Assembly (NCBI RefSeq): GCF_009735585.1
Contig: NZ_VJVW01000001.1
Coordinates: forward strand, 144,947 to 208,946
From: Christiangramia aestuarii
GTDB taxonomy: Bacteria; Bacteroidota; Bacteroidia; Flavobacteriales; Flavobacteriaceae
Length of the DNA: 64,000 nt
Direction of reading: 5' to 3'
Shown: in pieces, positions 55,569 through 64,000 of the stretch
Layout of the letters: each line of letters starts with the position of its first letter
Position numbering within the stretch: the stretch's first letter is position 1
Translations under genes and position numbers: made by a program
Notes under the pieces: generated by a model
Databases searched by the model: none
The model's input: only the letters and a program-made list of their open reading frames with translations
Told to the model about the DNA's origin: nothing

Positions 55569-55584
55569 CTTTCCCAGGGGAAAG
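55569..55584. promoter_or_regulatory. Dyad-symmetric candidate operator
   Basis: CTTTCCC and GGGAAAG separated by AG form a 7+7 inverted repeat upstream of the first leader motif. Its symmetry and position suit a dimeric regulator; a short RNA hairpin is unlikely because the loop would be only two bases. Confidence 0.4.
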
Positions 55585-55767
55585 AACAGTAACAGATCAA
55601 TAAATAAAAGTGATTTGGGGGGTGTAGGAATCTTCAAATAAGTATCGGGGGCAAGACATTCTTATCAGAATCAATGTAAATGTATGAAACTGGATTCTTG
55701 AAGTGCATGGGGGAAATCCCCCCTATTTATTCAATAATACACTGTTTATTAGTGTTTTAAGAATTCT

Positions 55768-56781
55768 TTAGGATTTTGGAAAGTCGACTAAATTATGGTT
55801 GATCGCGTAGATTATACTTTCAAGGATGGTTTCAGAATTGGTCCTTTTAATGATATTAGATCGGTGCTTCTCAATAGTCTTTGGAGAAATGAACAAAGCA
55901 TCAGAGATCTCCTTGGTTTTATAACCCTTGCATAACAGGGAGATGATTTCCTTTTCCCTTTTAGTAAAACTAAACTCAGCCATCTCACTATTCTCCTTAA
56001 AACATTTCTCTACCTGGTCTGCATGGCTACCTATCCTGTCGTCCATGAAATATTCCTCTCCAGAAAAATCTATGAACATAATGAACTGATCGGTTATATT
56101 CCTGCTCAGTTTTGAAAAACTAATTTTCGCATTTCTCAGTTTATCGTTATGGACTAAAAGAGAGGTTGTAGTCACCGCTTTCATGTGCTTGCCACGGGAA
56201 AAATTCCTAAGACTGGTCTTTACCTTGGCCTTGTTCTCAATATTGACGAAATCGGTTAGCTTTAGCCCATCGGTTTTCTTAACTCTGAAAGTTTTCTTGA
56301 AGGAATCGTTCATAGCAATGATATTGTTCTGCTGAAGCAAGAGAATGGGTTGGGTCATTAAATTGAAAAGCCCCATAAAGCAATCATGCCAGTAATTAAA
56401 GCTTTTACATTTATCATCCTTTCTGATCCTGGACGCAATGACCTCAATTTCGGTATGGTCTGAAATATATTCATCAATTACAGATTTATACCGCTTTTTC
56501 AGAATATTCAGGTCATCCTCTTTTCCATATACGATCAGGAAACTTTTGGCAAGAAAATGAGTAGACTTGAAATTTCTCAGATTCCGGAAATCTGAATTCT
56601 TAGTATATGAGTTCTTATCGAATAAAATAATATCCGGTAAAAGGTTCAAAGCGCTGTTGTAAGCAACGTGAATAGACTTTTCGGTGGTGATATCGTAACT
56701 TAGACTTAAGTGTTCTACTAGCTTATCTATTAAATCCTCGTTTCTACTTACGATTAGAAGTTGTCTTTTTTCCATCATCAA
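55768..56781 (-). CDS. LuxR-type transcriptional regulator with receiver-like and PAS-like domains
   Basis: A 337-residue regulator. The N-terminal 120 residues are receiver-like (LLIVSRNEDLIDKLVEHL, PDIILFD with Asp55 at the phosphorylation position), although the acidic pair after strand 1 is weak. A PAS-like region follows (about 135-250: QPILLLQQNNIIAMNDSFKK). The C-terminus is a LuxR helix-turn-helix: FTKREKEIISLLCKGYKTKE then SPKTIEKHRSNI. No histidine kinase gene is adjacent. It neighbours, and is transcribed in the same direction as, the lipoprotein cluster, which it may control. Start could be any of three consecutive Met codons. Confidence 0.87.
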   Translation of the reverse strand: MMMEKRQLLIVSRNEDLIDKLVEHLSLSYDITTEKSIHVAYNSALNLLPDIILFDKNSYTKNSDFRNLRNFKSTHFLAKSFLIVYGKEDDLNILKKRYKSVIDEYISDHTEIEVIASRIRKDDKCKSFNYWHDCFMGLFNLMTQPILLLQQNNIIAMNDSFKKTFRVKKTDGLKLTDFVNIENKAKVKTSLRNFSRGKHMKAVTTTSLLVHNDKLRNAKISFSKLSRNITDQFIMFIDFSGEEYFMDDRIGSHADQVEKCFKENSEMAEFSFTKREKEIISLLCKGYKTKEISDALFISPKTIEKHRSNIIKRTNSETILESIIYAINHNLVDFPKS

Positions 56782-57149
56782 ACTGCATTAAAAAGAATAA
56801 ACAATAATTATCTAGAAATACAGGGGCCTGTTTTCCTGGCATAAAAGGATGTTCAAAAATTTAAAAGAAAGATCTGGGTAAGTGATTTTCGGATTTTTCA
56901 AATATAGGTGATTTCCCCCATAAGCTATAAAAATTCAAGTAATATTATCCTGACATTCAGTATGTTAAAAGCTAGCTAAAAATTCTAAAGTGCCACCTAA
57001 ATGACCATACATTTTTAACTTAATTTTTAATCGATTTATAGCCTGTCCCTACAAAGGCTCTAATTTTACAGGTATCTTAACATCAGTTGATTGACATTAG
57101 CTTTCTAAATAATAATACAATAAGTAACTTTGCCCACTTGAAAAATTTT
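56782..57149. promoter_or_regulatory. Divergent 368-bp region between the LuxR-type gene and uvrA
   Basis: Non-coding. On the minus strand GGGGGAAATCACC (56919-56907) is followed directly by the -7-like TATATTTG (56906-56899), giving the regulator a 5' leader of about 110 bp. On the plus strand TAACTTTG (57125-57132) lies 17 bp before the uvrA start. Neither has a TTG at normal spacing. No other structure was seen. Confidence 0.45.
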
Positions 57150-59981
57150 ATGGCAAAAACTGAAGATAGAATTGAAGTATTAGGAGCCCGCGTCCATAAC
57201 TTAAAGAATATAGATGTTAATATCCCCCGGGAAAAGCTTGTGGTGATCACAGGACTTTCAGGATCGGGTAAATCTTCACTGGCATTTGATACCATTTACG
57301 CGGAAGGACAGCGGCGTTATATCGAAACCTTTTCGGCCTACGCAAGACAATTCCTTGGAAGCCTGGAAAGACCCGATGTAGATAAAATTGAAGGCCTCTC
57401 TCCTGTAATTGCTATTGAACAGAAGACCACCAGCAAAAATCCCAGAAGTACCGTAGGAACCATTACAGAGATCTATGACTTCCTTCGATTGCTTTTCGCC
57501 CGTGCCGGCGAAGCCTACAGTTATAATACCGGGGAGAAAATGGTAAGCTATACCGATTCCCAGATTAAGGATCTCATCATCAAGGATTTTACCGGTAAAA
57601 GGGTGAATATACTTGCCCCGGTAATCCGAAGCCGTAAAGGACATTACCGCGAACTTTTCGAACAGATCGCGAAACAGGGGTTTTTGAAGGTTAGAGTAGA
57701 CGGCGAGGTTGTAGATATCGAGAAAGGCATGAAGCTGGACCGATACAAAACCCATGATATCGAAATCGTAATAGACCGCCTGAAAATTGAAGAAAAACCA
57801 GATTCAGACAAACGGCTGGACGAAAGCATCAAAACTGCCATGTACCATGGCGATGATACTTTAATGATCCTGGAACAGGATTCAGGTAACATCCGGTACT
57901 TTAGCCGAAATCTGATGTGCCCTACCACGGGTATAAGTTACCCTAACCCTGAACCAAACAGCTTTTCATTTAATTCACCTAAAGGAGCCTGCCCAAAATG
58001 TAACGGCATAGGCAGCCTTTACCAGGTAAATATTGATAAGATCATTCCAGACAGGTCCCTTTCCATTAAGAACGGGGGGCTTGCTCCGCATGGACCACAG
58101 AAGAAGAATTGGGTATTTTCCCAGCTGGAACTTATTTCAGAAAGGTTTGATTTTAAACTGACCGATCCCATCGAGAAAATTCCCGATGAAGCCCTGGAAA
58201 TGATCCTGCATGGAGGAAAAGAAAAATTCTCCAGGGAATCTAAATCCCTGGGTATTACAAGAGACTATAAGATAGATTTTGAAGGGGTGGCGAACTTTAT
58301 CGAAACCACCTATAATAATAATGACTCTTCCTCTTTAAGGCGTTGGTCTAAAGAATATATGGATAAGGTTATCTGTCCTAATTGTGAAGGCTCTCGTTTA
58401 AAGAAGGAAGCTCTCTACTTCAGGATCCACGACAAGAATATTTCTGAACTGGCCCACCTGGATATCACCGACCTCTTTGCCTGGTTCGAAGGGATCGAAA
58501 AGAACCTTAGCGAAAAGCAGCTTCAGATCGCTGAAGAGGTGATCAAAGAGATCAGGGCGAGATTACAGTTCCTGTTGGATGTAGGATTAACATACCTTAA
58601 CCTTAACCGTAGTTCCAAATCTCTTTCTGGTGGAGAAGCTCAGCGAATAAGGCTGGCCACCCAGATAGGTTCTCAACTGGTAGGCGTTCTTTATATTCTG
58701 GACGAACCTAGTATCGGCCTGCACCAGAGAGACAACGAAAAACTGATCAATTCACTGGAATCTCTTCGAGATATAGGGAATACCGTCATCGTGGTAGAGC
58801 ATGATAAGGATATGATCGAAAGAGCAGACCACGTAATAGATATTGGCCCTCGCGCCGGCAAGCATGGAGGAGAGATCATTAGTGAGGGTACTCCAGCTGA
58901 ACTGATGGAGCATAAAACCCTTACTGCCGATTATTTGAGTGGAGATAAAGAAATTCCAGTTCCAAAGGAAAGAAGAAAAGGTAATGGCAAAAAAATAGAA
59001 CTCAAAGGAGCAACCGGGAACAACCTTAAAAAGGTAAATATCAGCATTCCCTTAGGGAAAATGATCGCGGTAACCGGTGTTTCTGGAAGTGGTAAATCTA
59101 CCCTTATCAATGAGACCCTATACCCTATCATGAACGCACATTACTTCAATGGAGTAAAGAAACCTAAACCATATAAGAGCATCAAGGGTCTGGAGCATAT
59201 AGATAAGGTGATAGATATCAATCAAAGCCCTATCGGGAGGACTCCAAGATCTAATCCTGCCACCTATACCGGTGTGTTTTCAGAAATACGAAGCCTTTTT
59301 GCTAAAACGCCAGAGGCGCTTATTAGGGGCTATAAACCTGGAAGGTTCAGCTTTAACGTTAAGGGCGGGAGATGTGAAACCTGTAAAGGCGGTGGTTTAA
59401 GGGTCATAGAAATGAACTTCCTGCCAGATGTTTACGTGGAATGCGAAACCTGCCAGGGCAAACGCTTTAACCGGGAAACCCTCGAAATAAGATATAAAGG
59501 CAAGTCTATTGCCGATATTCTGGAAATGACCATAGACGAGGCAACCCCTTTCTTTGAGAACATTCCGAAGATATTTAGAAAACTAAAAACCATACAGGAT
59601 GTTGGTTTAGGCTATATTAGCCTGGGACAGCAATCTACCACCCTTTCTGGAGGAGAGGCGCAGCGAATAAAACTTGCTACCGAACTTTCCAAGCGTGATA
59701 CCGGGAATACTTTCTATATATTAGACGAGCCAACAACCGGTCTTCATTTCGAAGACATACGTGTACTCATGGAAGTATTGAATAAATTGACCAATAAAGG
59801 AAATACCGTTCTCATTATTGAACATAACATGGATGTTATAAAAATGGCCGACTATATTATCGATATCGGGTATGAAGGTGGAAAAGGTGGCGGTAAGGTG
59901 GTTGCAAAGGGCACACCTGAAGAAATTGTAAAGAATAAAAAAAGTTATACTGCGAGATTCCTTAAAAAGGAATTACATTAA
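57150..59981 (+). CDS. uvrA: Excinuclease ABC subunit A
   Basis: A 943-residue UvrA starting at ATG 57150; an upstream in-frame start would add 21 unrelated residues. Both ATPase halves are complete: Walker [10 protein letters not shown] and GVSGSGKST, signatures [13 protein letters not shown] and [13 protein letters not shown], and Walker B YILDEP in each. Zinc-binding cysteines are seen in CPKCNGIG and CETCKGGG...CETCQGKR. It recognises DNA damage and loads UvrB in nucleotide excision repair. The LOG-family gene follows after 9 bp. Confidence 0.97.
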   Translation: MAKTEDRIEVLGARVHNLKNIDVNIPREKLVVITGLSGSGKSSLAFDTIYAEGQRRYIETFSAYARQFLGSLERPDVDKIEGLSPVIAIEQKTTSKNPRSTVGTITEIYDFLRLLFARAGEAYSYNTGEKMVSYTDSQIKDLIIKDFTGKRVNILAPVIRSRKGHYRELFEQIAKQGFLKVRVDGEVVDIEKGMKLDRYKTHDIEIVIDRLKIEEKPDSDKRLDESIKTAMYHGDDTLMILEQDSGNIRYFSRNLMCPTTGISYPNPEPNSFSFNSPKGACPKCNGIGSLYQVNIDKIIPDRSLSIKNGGLAPHGPQKKNWVFSQLELISERFDFKLTDPIEKIPDEALEMILHGGKEKFSRESKSLGITRDYKIDFEGVANFIETTYNNNDSSSLRRWSKEYMDKVICPNCEGSRLKKEALYFRIHDKNISELAHLDITDLFAWFEGIEKNLSEKQLQIAEEVIKEIRARLQFLLDVGLTYLNLNRSSKSLSGGEAQRIRLATQIGSQLVGVLYILDEPSIGLHQRDNEKLINSLESLRDIGNTVIVVEHDKDMIERADHVIDIGPRAGKHGGEIISEGTPAELMEHKTLTADYLSGDKEIPVPKERRKGNGKKIELKGATGNNLKKVNISIPLGKMIAVTGVSGSGKSTLINETLYPIMNAHYFNGVKKPKPYKSIKGLEHIDKVIDINQSPIGRTPRSNPATYTGVFSEIRSLFAKTPEALIRGYKPGRFSFNVKGGRCETCKGGGLRVIEMNFLPDVYVECETCQGKRFNRETLEIRYKGKSIADILEMTIDEATPFFENIPKIFRKLKTIQDVGLGYISLGQQSTTLSGGEAQRIKLATELSKRDTGNTFYILDEPTTGLHFEDIRVLMEVLNKLTNKGNTVLIIEHNMDVIKMADYIIDIGYEGGKGGGKVVAKGTPEEIVKNKKSYTARFLKKELH

Positions 59982-59990
59982 TAATTAAAT

Positions 59991-60680
59991 ATGAAAAAAC
60001 ATAATGTCAATAAGGCCTGGAACGAGATAAAGACCAACGATTCCTGGGCCATTTTCAAGATCATGGGAGAATTCGTTAACGGCTATGAAAAGCTTAGCCA
60101 GATAGGTCCCTGTGTTTCTATATTTGGTTCGGCCAGGACCAAGCCAGATATGAAATATTATAAGCTCGCAGAAAAGGTCGCAAAAAAGATCGTAGACCAT
60201 GGCTACGGGGTCATCACAGGTGGTGGTCCTGGTATCATGGAAGCAGGAAATAAAGGAGCTCACCTCGCCGGTGGTACTTCGGTAGGTTTAAATATTGAGC
60301 TACCCTTCGAGCAGCATGATAACCCATATATAGACAATGACAAGAGCCTTGATTTCGATTATTTTTTCGTGAGAAAGGTAATGTTCGTAAAATATTCCCA
60401 GGGATTTGTGGTAATGCCGGGAGGTTTTGGAACCCTGGATGAACTTTTCGAAGCCATCACCCTTATCCAGACCCATAAGATCGATAAATTCCCGATCATT
60501 CTGGTAGGAAGCGAATTCTGGAGTGGACTCGTAGACTGGATCAAGAGCACATTACTTGATAACTTTCAGAACATTAGCGCGGCAGATATAGACCTGGTTC
60601 AGGTGGTAGATACCGAAGACGAGGTGATCGAAATCCTGGATAAGTTCTACGGCGAATATAATTTAAGTCCTAATTTCTAG
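59991..60680 (+). CDS. LOG-family protein (phosphoribohydrolase)
   Basis: A 229-residue Rossmann-fold protein of the LOG family. VITGGGPGIMEAGNKGAHLAGG (74-95) and VMPGGFGTLDELFEA (141-155, PGGXGTXXE) are the substrate and catalytic motifs. Members release the base from cytokinin or nucleoside 5'-monophosphates; older annotations as lysine decarboxylase are unsupported. It is 9 bp downstream of uvrA, so the two are probably co-transcribed. Confidence 0.92.
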   Translation: MKKHNVNKAWNEIKTNDSWAIFKIMGEFVNGYEKLSQIGPCVSIFGSARTKPDMKYYKLAEKVAKKIVDHGYGVITGGGPGIMEAGNKGAHLAGGTSVGLNIELPFEQHDNPYIDNDKSLDFDYFFVRKVMFVKYSQGFVVMPGGFGTLDELFEAITLIQTHKIDKFPIILVGSEFWSGLVDWIKSTLLDNFQNISAADIDLVQVVDTEDEVIEILDKFYGEYNLSPNF

Positions 60681-60692
60681 TTAACAGGACTA

Positions 60693-60721
60693 TTGGGGGT
60701 TTTAAAGATTGATTATATTTA
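60693..60721 (+). promoter_or_regulatory. Candidate promoter of the M1-like barrel protein
   Basis: TTG at 60693-60695 and TATATTTA at 60714-60721 with an 18-bp spacer; the -7 element differs from TANNTTTG in the last base. The coding start is 36 bp downstream. Confidence 0.4.
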
Positions 60722-60757
60722 GCCCTGATTGCTTATCAGTACTAAATCTACGACCAG

Positions 60758-63568
60758 TTGAAATACCTTCGGTTTTTCCTCATTCTTTTTGTTTTCACGG
60801 GATGCCTTTCTGCTCAGAATGTCATCAATGTGAATGCGCGTCTAATTGATAGTTTGCATACTATTGAAATAGGCCAGCAGATAAAGTTTGTAAATACCGA
60901 AAGCAGGCCCCTGGAAACCATATATCTGAACGACTGGAACAATGCTTTTAGTTCCAAAACCTCGGCACTGGCAAAACGTTTCGCAGAAGATTATGCGAGA
61001 CGTTTTCATTTTGCCAAAGATGAAGAACGGGGCCATACCACCATAAATTCGGTAAGCGACCAGCCGGGAAATCAACTCAAATGGGACCGTCCCGGGAATG
61101 TCGTGGACCTGGTCAGGATCATGCTGGAAGATCCCCTCGCCCCAGGCGACACGCTTACCTTAAATCTCAACTACGCTCTTAAGATACCTAATGACAAATT
61201 TACCCGTTACGGTAGGGACAACCTGGGAAATTACAAGTTAAGATACTGGTACATGGTTCCTGCCCCGCTGGACAACGGCTGGAAACTCTATAGCCACCAG
61301 GACCTGGGGCTCCAATATGTGAAGCCTTACGACATTGAAATCAAGCTGGATATTCCCACCGAATATTATGCCGCTTCCGGACTGGATCTTACGAGGACCG
61401 AAACCAGGCAGGGTTTCAAAACCATTAATTTTAAAGGGGAAGACCGGGTAGACAGCGAGATGTATCTGACTACTTCCTTTATCTTTGAGTCGATTAGTGC
61501 GAACTCTAACCAGGTGATCACAAACATTCAGGACGAGGATATACAGTTCGACATTAAGAATACTATCCTTGAAAGAGTGGTGGGTTTCCTGGATAAAAGG
61601 CTTGGCGAATATCCCCACGAGAATATTTTCATTACTCAGGACGATTATCAGAAAAGCCCCATATATGGCCTTAACCAGTTACCGAGTTTTATAAGGCCCT
61701 TTCCTGATGGGTTTCAGTATGATATCAAGCTGTTCAAAACGATCACGAACAATTACCTTCAGAATACCATTTTCATTGACCCCAGGAAAGAGAAATGGGT
61801 GACCGATGCCATCATGGTCTCACTCATGATGGATTATGTGGACACCTATTATCCAAAAATGAAGCTTATTGGCAACCTGAGCAAGATCATTGGAATTCGC
61901 TGGTTCCATGCTGCCGACCTCGAATTCAACGATCAATACCAGTTCCTGTATATGAACATGGCCAGGTTGAACCTTGACCAGCCACTAACCACCAGCCAGG
62001 ATTCCCTGGTGAAATTCAATAAGAACATTGCCAATGCCTATAAAGCCGGGGCTGGGATAAAATATCTGGAGGAATTCCTGGGAGATGAATCAGTAAAGAA
62101 ATCTATTTCAGAATTTTATTCTGATTATAAACTGAAAAAGGTTACCGATGAGGATTTCAGGAGGATACTTCAGAAAAATGCTTCCAAGGATATATCCTGG
62201 TTCTTTGAAGATTATGTAGGCACCAATAAAAAGATCGATTTTAAGATCAGGAATGTCGAAAAAAGGGATGATTCCTTAAGGGTTACCCTGGAAAACCTTA
62301 GAGATAACGACATGCCAGTGAGCTTATATGGCCTAAGGGAAAAAGAGGTTATTTATAAAACCTGGGTCGAGGATATTCGTGACACCCTGAGCATTACGAT
62401 CCCTAATAATGGTATACAGAGGCTTGCTCTCAATTACGAGCAGGAAATCCCTGAATTTAACCAAAGGAATAACTACAAGGGAGTCACCAAGCTACTTGAC
62501 AAACCAATTCAGTTCAGGTTGCTGCAGGATATAGAGGATCCTAGGTATCACCAGGTTTTCTTTATGCCTGAATTTGAATATAACCTTTACGATGGTGTTG
62601 CCATTGGCCCAAAGCTCTATAACAAAACCTTTTTAAGCAGGACCTTTAATTTCTCGATCTCCCCGAAATACGGATTAAACAGTAATACTCTGGTAGGCTC
62701 TGCGTCGGTTTATAACACCCATCAGTTTGAAAATAAGGAGCTATACAGTATTTTCTACGGAATTGGCGGCTCACGTTTTTCTTATGGTTATGGCCTTTTC
62801 TATGAAAAATACAGCCCTTTCCTGGTATTTTCTTTCCGAAACTCCTATTTGAGGAGTAACGAAAGGCAAAGGCTGTCCATCAGGAATATTAACGTGCACC
62901 GGGATGAGAATCCTGAAGCTCCTCTTTTGCAGCCGAATTACAACGTCTTTAATGTAAGGTATACCTATAGCAACCCGAATTTCCTGAAGCACTTAACCGC
63001 TTCCTTCGATTACCAGCTATCAGATAAGTTCAGTAAAGTTTCACTTACGGCAGAGTACCGAAAACTTTTCACCAATAACAGGCAGATAAATCTCAGATTC
63101 TTTGCCGGAACTTTTCTATATAACGACGCGATGTCTGACGACTATTTCAGTTTTGCTCTGGACAGGCCAACAGATTATCTTTTTGATTACAATTATTACG
63201 GTCGTAGCCAGGGAAGCGGATTATTCAGCCAGCAGATAATCGTGGCCGAAGGAGGTTTTAAATCACAATTGCAGCCGGAATTTGCCAATCAATGGCTTAT
63301 GACTGCTAATGCCAGTACCAATATCTGGAATTGGATCTACGCCTACGGGGATGTGGGGATAGTGAAAAATGAAGGCGATTCGGGAGAGCTTCTATTCGAC
63401 TCCGGGATAAGGGTAAGCCTTGTACAGGATTACTTTGAACTTTTCTTTCCCGTTTATTCGAGCCTTGGCTGGGAAATAGATGAGCCAAACTATGATCAAA
63501 GGATAAGATTTATTGTGGCGCTAGACCTTAATACCCTTATCAGGCTGTTTACCAGGCGTTGGTACTAA
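60758..63568 (+). CDS. M1-aminopeptidase-like protein without zinc site, fused to an outer-membrane barrel
   Basis: A 936-residue secreted protein with signal peptide MKYLRFFLILFVFTGCLSAQ, starting at TTG 60758, the only start that keeps it. Residues about 20-540 follow the M1 peptidase layout, but where M1 enzymes have GXMEN, HEXXH and WXXEG it has GLNQL (304), LFKTITNNYLQ (325) and WVTDAI (347), so no zinc can be bound. Residues about 600-936 have alternating hydrophobic strands and end in RRWY, as outer-membrane barrels do. It may be a binding or chaperone-like surface protein. Function unknown. Confidence 0.8.
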   Translation: MKYLRFFLILFVFTGCLSAQNVINVNARLIDSLHTIEIGQQIKFVNTESRPLETIYLNDWNNAFSSKTSALAKRFAEDYARRFHFAKDEERGHTTINSVSDQPGNQLKWDRPGNVVDLVRIMLEDPLAPGDTLTLNLNYALKIPNDKFTRYGRDNLGNYKLRYWYMVPAPLDNGWKLYSHQDLGLQYVKPYDIEIKLDIPTEYYAASGLDLTRTETRQGFKTINFKGEDRVDSEMYLTTSFIFESISANSNQVITNIQDEDIQFDIKNTILERVVGFLDKRLGEYPHENIFITQDDYQKSPIYGLNQLPSFIRPFPDGFQYDIKLFKTITNNYLQNTIFIDPRKEKWVTDAIMVSLMMDYVDTYYPKMKLIGNLSKIIGIRWFHAADLEFNDQYQFLYMNMARLNLDQPLTTSQDSLVKFNKNIANAYKAGAGIKYLEEFLGDESVKKSISEFYSDYKLKKVTDEDFRRILQKNASKDISWFFEDYVGTNKKIDFKIRNVEKRDDSLRVTLENLRDNDMPVSLYGLREKEVIYKTWVEDIRDTLSITIPNNGIQRLALNYEQEIPEFNQRNNYKGVTKLLDKPIQFRLLQDIEDPRYHQVFFMPEFEYNLYDGVAIGPKLYNKTFLSRTFNFSISPKYGLNSNTLVGSASVYNTHQFENKELYSIFYGIGGSRFSYGYGLFYEKYSPFLVFSFRNSYLRSNERQRLSIRNINVHRDENPEAPLLQPNYNVFNVRYTYSNPNFLKHLTASFDYQLSDKFSKVSLTAEYRKLFTNNRQINLRFFAGTFLYNDAMSDDYFSFALDRPTDYLFDYNYYGRSQGSGLFSQQIIVAEGGFKSQLQPEFANQWLMTANASTNIWNWIYAYGDVGIVKNEGDSGELLFDSGIRVSLVQDYFELFFPVYSSLGWEIDEPNYDQRIRFIVALDLNTLIRLFTRRWY

Positions 63569-63713
63569 GTTCCTAAAAATGAATTTTTAACGCATCCTTA
63601 GTTCAATTTCGGTATTATCAACGAATTCTTATTAACGAAGCTATTAATTCTAAAATAAACAATAATTAAAGGTTAAAATTATATTATTATCAATTTTAGC
63701 TCAAAAATTTGAA

Positions 63714-63744
63714 TTGTATTTAATCATAGTTTTCGTTACATTTG
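63714..63744 (+). promoter_or_regulatory. Promoter of the 2-oxoacid dehydrogenase gene
   Basis: TTG at 63714-63716 and TACATTTG at 63737-63744 match the Bacteroidota promoter with a 20-bp spacer, 15-21 bp before the start codon. Confidence 0.7.
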
Positions 63745-63759
63745 TTACCATTCAAAAAT

Positions 63760-64000
63760 ATGTTCATGCAAAGCGAAACACAAACTGAAAATTCAATTTC
63801 ATTTGATGAATTTAAGTCTCAGGTTCTTGAAGACTACAAAACTGCCGTAACCAGCAGGGAGTGCAGCCTTTTAGGAAGAAGAGAAGTACTTACAGGAAAA
63901 GCGAAGTTCGGAATATTTGGAGACGGAAAGGAAGTACCTCAGTTAGCTATGGCAAAAGCCTTTAAAAATGGAGATTTTAGATCGGGTTACTACCGTGATC
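63760..64000 (+). CDS. 2-Oxoacid dehydrogenase E1 component (alpha/beta fusion type), 5' part
   Basis: The frame opens at ATG 63760 or, two codons later, at 63766 and runs off the right edge with about 80 codons visible. [40 protein letters not shown] and [20 protein letters not shown] match the N-terminus of thiamine-diphosphate-dependent branched-chain 2-oxoacid dehydrogenase E1 proteins, which in Flavobacteriaceae are often alpha/beta fusions of about 800 residues. Thiamine-binding motifs lie beyond the window, so the exact substrate class is inferred. Confidence 0.78.
   Translation, partial: MFMQSETQTENSISFDEFKSQVLEDYKTAVTSRECSLLGRREVLTGKAKFGIFGDGKEVPQLAMAKAFKNGDFRSGYYRD

Larger units (their letters stand above)
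55365..55767. promoter_or_regulatory. Upstream region of the lipoprotein cluster
   Basis: A 403-bp non-coding region between the first lipoprotein gene and the LuxR-type regulator. On the minus strand, from right to left, it contains the hairpin GGGGG-AAAT-CCCCC (55709-55722), CCCCCCAAATCACTTTTATTTA (55622-55601), a near-perfect dyad CTTTCCC-AG-GGGAAAG (55569-55584), a leader motif (55539-55552), the start-stop ATGAAAAAATAG (55515-55504) and the last leader motif (55390-55404). No consensus promoter pair was found. Confidence 0.6.

Noticed and set aside
55709-55722. Terminator of the LuxR-type gene
   Set aside because: The GGGGG/CCCCC hairpin has no T tract on the minus strand after it.
59991-60680. 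Lysine decarboxylase
   Set aside because: The PGGXGTXXE motif marks the LOG phosphoribohydrolase family; there is no PLP-binding site.
60758-63568. Active aminopeptidase N
   Set aside because: The zinc-binding HEXXH and the substrate GXMEN motif are absent at their expected places.

Overview
The window is chromosomal DNA of an AT-rich Bacteroidota bacterium, most likely a marine Flavobacteriaceae member (Gramella/Christiangramia-like; the genus is an inference). The evidence is the lipoprotein signal style (Cys followed by SKDE), the almost complete absence of Shine-Dalgarno sequences, TTG...TANNTTTG promoter candidates, a DUF4369/TlpA-type lipoprotein, astacin-type lipoproteins, outer-membrane-barrel fusions and a fused alpha/beta 2-oxoacid dehydrogenase start at the right edge. 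I saw no insertion sequence, phage, tRNA, rRNA or CRISPR array.

Region 1 (1-24.4 kb, minus strand) is a surface-polysaccharide (capsule or O-antigen) locus of about 23 tightly packed genes. Read in the direction of transcription it encodes a Wzx flippase, a sugar aminotransferase, enzymes for UDP-HexNAc uronate (WbpP/TviC- and TviB/WbpO-like), UDP-glucose dehydrogenase, a double DUF2061 membrane protein, CysC-CysD-CysN (PAPS synthesis), RmlB, a UDP-glucuronate 4-epimerase, an MsbA/PglK-like ABC exporter, RmlA, two FdtA-type ketoisomerases, FdtC and FdtB (dTDP-Fuc3NAc), then glycosyltransferases, a pyruvyl transferase and a sulfotransferase. The predicted glycan is strongly acidic: uronic acids, N-acetylated amino-deoxy sugars, pyruvate ketals and sulfate. 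The last gene runs off the left edge and is a tandem fusion of two homologous GT4 glycosyltransferases.

Region 2 (24.5-29 kb) holds a GT10 fucosyltransferase-like gene, a membrane GT-C-like protein divergent from a polyprenyl-phosphate glycosyltransferase-like GT2, and an SDR epimerase. Region 3 (29-32.7 kb) has a LacI-type regulator followed by a stress group: a DCC thiol protein, a 45-residue membrane peptide, a small conserved protein, Dps and an MscS channel.

Region 4 (32.7-45.8 kb) is a mixed housekeeping and envelope region: a 1239-residue metallophosphoesterase/kinase-like/barrel fusion, an HD-domain protein carrying a Pycsar-effector-type membrane domain convergent with a GAF protein, a TlpA-like lipoprotein, a SIMPL protein, a rhomboid protease, an LpxL-like acyltransferase, GlmM and an AcpH-like protein.

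Region 5 (45.8-56.8 kb, minus strand) is a secreted-protein island: two paralogous astacin lipoproteins and four paralogous, probably surface-exposed lipoproteins with different C-terminal modules (MopE-like and thrombospondin-type-3 calcium repeats, a Cu/Zn-SOD-like domain). These share a leader motif, are separated by hairpins and lie next to a REC-PAS-LuxR regulator. Region 6 (57.1-64 kb, plus strand) has uvrA, a LOG-family gene, an M1-peptidase-like protein that lacks the zinc site and ends in a barrel, and the start of a 2-oxoacid dehydrogenase E1 gene.
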